A stretch of 35,941 nucleotides of DNA from the NCBI GenBank assembly GCA_023265015.1, contig JAHFUO010000021.1, positions 1 to 35,941 of the forward strand, written 5' to 3'. Origin of the DNA: Acidobacteriota bacterium. GTDB lineage: Bacteria > Acidobacteriota > Vicinamibacteria > Vicinamibacterales > UBA2999. Numbering within the stretch: position 1 is the stretch's first letter; each line of letters starts with the position of its first letter. The notes under the pieces were generated by a model. It saw nothing but the letters and a program-made list of their open reading frames with translations, did no database searches and was not told the origin of the DNA. This document shows, piece by piece, positions 33,657 through 35,941 of the stretch. The position numbers and the translations under genes are program-made.

Positions 33657-35264
33657 ATGCCCCGAGCGTTAATCAGCGTTTCCGATAAGACCGGCCTCGT
33701 CGAGTTCGCGCGCGGCCTGGCCTCCCGCAGCTTCGAGCTGGTGTCGACCGGCGGCACGGCGAAGGCGCTGCAGCAGGCCGGGCTTGCCGTCATCGGCATC
33801 TCCGACGTCACCGGCTTTCCGGAAATGATGGACGGCCGCGTGAAGACCCTCCATCCGCTCGTGCACGGCGGGATCCTGGCGCGGCGCGCGCGGCCCGACG
33901 ATCTCGCGTCGGCGGCCAGGCACGGCATCACGCTCATCGATCTCGTCGTCGTGAACCTCTATCCCTTCGTCAAGGCGGCGGCGAATCCGGAGACGCCGTT
34001 CGACGGGCTCATCGAGGAGATCGACATCGGCGGGCCAAGCCTGGTGCGCGCGGCGGCGAAGAACTTCCAGGACGTGATCGTGGTCGTGGCGCCGGCCGAC
34101 TACGGCACGGTGCTCGAGCAGCTCGACCGCGCGGGCGGACCATCGCCCGAGTTCAGGTTCGACCTCGCGCGCAAGGCGTTCGCGCATACGGGGAGCTACG
34201 ACACGGCGATCGCCTCGACGCTCGCCACGATCACCACCGACGACGACGGATTCCACCGTCCGCCGAAAGACAGTGGAGGCCGGGTCCTTTCGGACCCGGC
34301 GCCGGCAACCCTGACGCTCAGCCTGCGGAAGCTGCGCGACCTGCGCTACGGGGAGAACCCGCATCAGAAGGCGGCGTGGTACGCCGAGGAGGCAGCCGGC
34401 CTCGGCAACGCGCAGGTCCTCCAGGGCAAGGAGCTCTCGTACACGAACCTGCTGGATCTCGACGCGGCCGCGCGCATCGTCCTCGAGTTCAGCGAGCCGG
34501 CGGCGGCGGTGATCAAGCACACGAACCCGTGCGGCGCAGCGACCGGCAGCAGCGCGGGGGACGCCTACGTGCGCGCGCGCGAGGCGGACGCCCTCGCCGC
34601 GTTCGGCGGCATCGTCGGCGTGAACCGCCCGATCGACGCGGCCGCGGCGCAGGCGATCGTCGCGACCTTCATCGAGGGGGTCATCGCGCCGGGCGTGGAC
34701 GATGAGGCACGGACGATTCTTGCGGGGAAGACGAACATGCGCGTGGTCACCGCCGACTTCGCGCGCTTCGCGCAGGGCGGCGGTCGCGAGCTGCGCTCCA
34801 TTCTCGGCGCCGCGCTGATGCAGTCGCGCGATCGCGTCACCGAGGCGGCGCAGCCGTGGCCCTCAGGGGATCTTCGAGTCGTGACGAAGCGGCAGCCGAC
34901 CGCGGAGGAGTGGCAGGCACTGCGATTCGCGTGGCGGGTCTGCGCGCACGTCAAGTCGAACACCGTGATCTTCACCGCCGCCGATCGCACGCTGGCGGTC
35001 GGCGCGGGTCAGATGAGCCGCGTGGATGCGGTGAAGGTGGCGCGAATGAAGGCGGAGACGATCGGGCCGGACGCGCTCAGAGGATCCGTCGCCGCATCGG
35101 ACGCGTTCTTTCCGTTCCGCGACGGTCTCGATGCCGTGGCGGCCGCCGGCGCCACGGCAGTCGTGCAGCCGGGCGGCTCCGTGCGCGATCAGGAAGTGAT
35201 CGCGGCCGCCGACGAGCACGGCCTCACGATGGTCTTCACCGGCCGGCGCCACTTCCGGCATTAG
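33657..35264 (+). CDS. purH: Bifunctional AICAR formyltransferase / IMP cyclohydrolase
   Basis: [38 protein letters not shown]...[13 protein letters not shown]...[11 protein letters not shown]...KSNTVIF...[31 protein letters not shown]. Confidence 0.96.
   Translation: MPRALISVSDKTGLVEFARGLASRSFELVSTGGTAKALQQAGLAVIGISDVTGFPEMMDGRVKTLHPLVHGGILARRARPDDLASAARHGITLIDLVVVNLYPFVKAAANPETPFDGLIEEIDIGGPSLVRAAAKNFQDVIVVVAPADYGTVLEQLDRAGGPSPEFRFDLARKAFAHTGSYDTAIASTLATITTDDDGFHRPPKDSGGRVLSDPAPATLTLSLRKLRDLRYGENPHQKAAWYAEEAAGLGNAQVLQGKELSYTNLLDLDAAARIVLEFSEPAAAVIKHTNPCGAATGSSAGDAYVRAREADALAAFGGIVGVNRPIDAAAAQAIVATFIEGVIAPGVDDEARTILAGKTNMRVVTADFARFAQGGGRELRSILGAALMQSRDRVTEAAQPWPSGDLRVVTKRQPTAEEWQALRFAWRVCAHVKSNTVIFTAADRTLAVGAGQMSRVDAVKVARMKAETIGPDALRGSVAASDAFFPFRDGLDAVAAAGATAVVQPGGSVRDQEVIAAADEHGLTMVFTGRRHFRH
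34279..34300. repeat. REP-like palindrome in frame within purH
   Basis: gccgggtcc-tttc-ggacccggc, encoding [10 protein letters not shown]. Confidence 0.85.
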
Positions 35265-35268
35265 GACA

Positions 35269-35358
35269 TCGCGGCGCGAACCTCTATCGCGGCGCGGACC
35301 TTTATTGCGGCGCGGACCTTTATTGCGGCGCGGACCTTTATTGCGGCGCGGACCTTTA
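35269..35358 (+). repeat. Five tandem 18-bp units made of a REP half-arm
   Basis: tcgcggcgcgaacctcta then four near-identical (t)(c/t)gcggcgcggaccttta units; the last unit joins its complementary arm aggtccgcg. Confidence 0.93.
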
Positions 35359-35430
35359 AGGTCCGCGTACGTGGGGGCCGGCTTCAGCCGGCCCGGGTCG
35401 ACGGTCGTAAAGGCGGACCTTTAGGTCCGT
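35348..35430. repeat. Composite of three REP-like palindromes (A-B-A)
   Basis: gcggacctttaaggtccgc (35348-35366), gggccggcttcagccggccc (35375-35394), ggcggacctttaggtccgt (35412-35430). Confidence 0.9.
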
Positions 35431-35911
35431 CTGATCTCCGCGTGGCGATCACGGCCGGCTTGCGCTGCCGGCCTCCGGTTCGACGACGCGGAAAAACGCT
35501 CGCGGCGGCCCGAAGACCTGCTTTGAGTTCGAAGATGCACCCAACGGAGTTTGGCCGGACTCGATCTCTAAAGCCGCCGCGGCGTTTTACAGTCTCACGT
35601 TTGTCGCGTCGCTCACAGTCGGCCGTCATCGCAAGCCGGCCATGCTCGCTACGTATGCGTTGACGGGCTTCTCCCCCTTCGCGACTTCTCGGGAGCGATC
35701 AGCGCACTCGATAAGCCGCCACGTGCAGGACTTCTTCCGCGATGGACGTGAGGCATTCCTGCGTTATGCTGCGAGCCGAGCAAGAAACGTCGGAATAGAC
35801 TGGTCAGTCTACTTACAGGCTAGCCGGGCAGAATGCACTTACAGATCGCCCATTGTTCGGTGATGGATTGCGAGTTCGTCACACGTTGTTTGGCCTGACG
35901 GAGAAGACACC

Positions 35912-35941
35912 ATGAAGAAGCTTGCCTCCGTCGTTTGCATG
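35912..35941 (+). CDS. 5' end of an unidentified gene, truncated by the window edge
   Basis: ggagaagacaccATG then MKKLASVVCM, a signal-peptide-like start. Confidence 0.5.
   Translation, partial: MKKLASVVCM

Noticed and set aside
35642-35863. 73-aa plus-strand ORF near the right edge
   Set aside because: No recognisable motif, no clear RBS; insufficient support to call a gene.

Overview
High-GC bacterial chromosomal window; the gene mix suggests Acidobacteriota, possibly Vicinamibacteria (inference only). The conserved backbone is: fused aspartokinase/homoserine dehydrogenase (thrA-type), a PepSY-TM protein, an MFS transporter, a secreted OMP-like protein, a two-PEGA-domain protein, a two-component system divergent from a Spy/CpxP-like gene, MOSC, YajQ and DUF523 proteins, a SagB-type nitroreductase, a glycosyltransferase, a complex I operon (nuoA-B-C-D-E-F-H-J-K-L-M-N, with nuoG and nuoI missing from their usual positions), a diheme cytochrome, an MXAN_5187-like protein, a cold-shock protein and purH. 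Two regions (about 690-1995 and 6810-8750) hold gene remnants. Several of these keep recognisable end segments but have lost the middle (thiolase, GNAT, FabG-like SDR). The most unusual feature is a dense, heterogeneous set of small repeats. These include STRR-like 7-8 bp G/C-strand-biased arrays, often with an inverted arm nearby; REP/BIME-like palindromes (GGCGGACCT..AGGTCCGCC and GGCCGGCT..AGCCGGCC); and a 28-bp perfect inverted-repeat MITE-like element. Many sit in frame inside genes (SagB, glycosyltransferase, PurH, probably the ends of NuoE and NuoM) or supply gene starts. NuoL contains a 210-bp in-frame array of ten 21-bp units, each built around a GTGC..GCAC near-palindrome and therefore spaced two helical turns apart. 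No rRNA, tRNA, CRISPR array or intact transposase was recognised.
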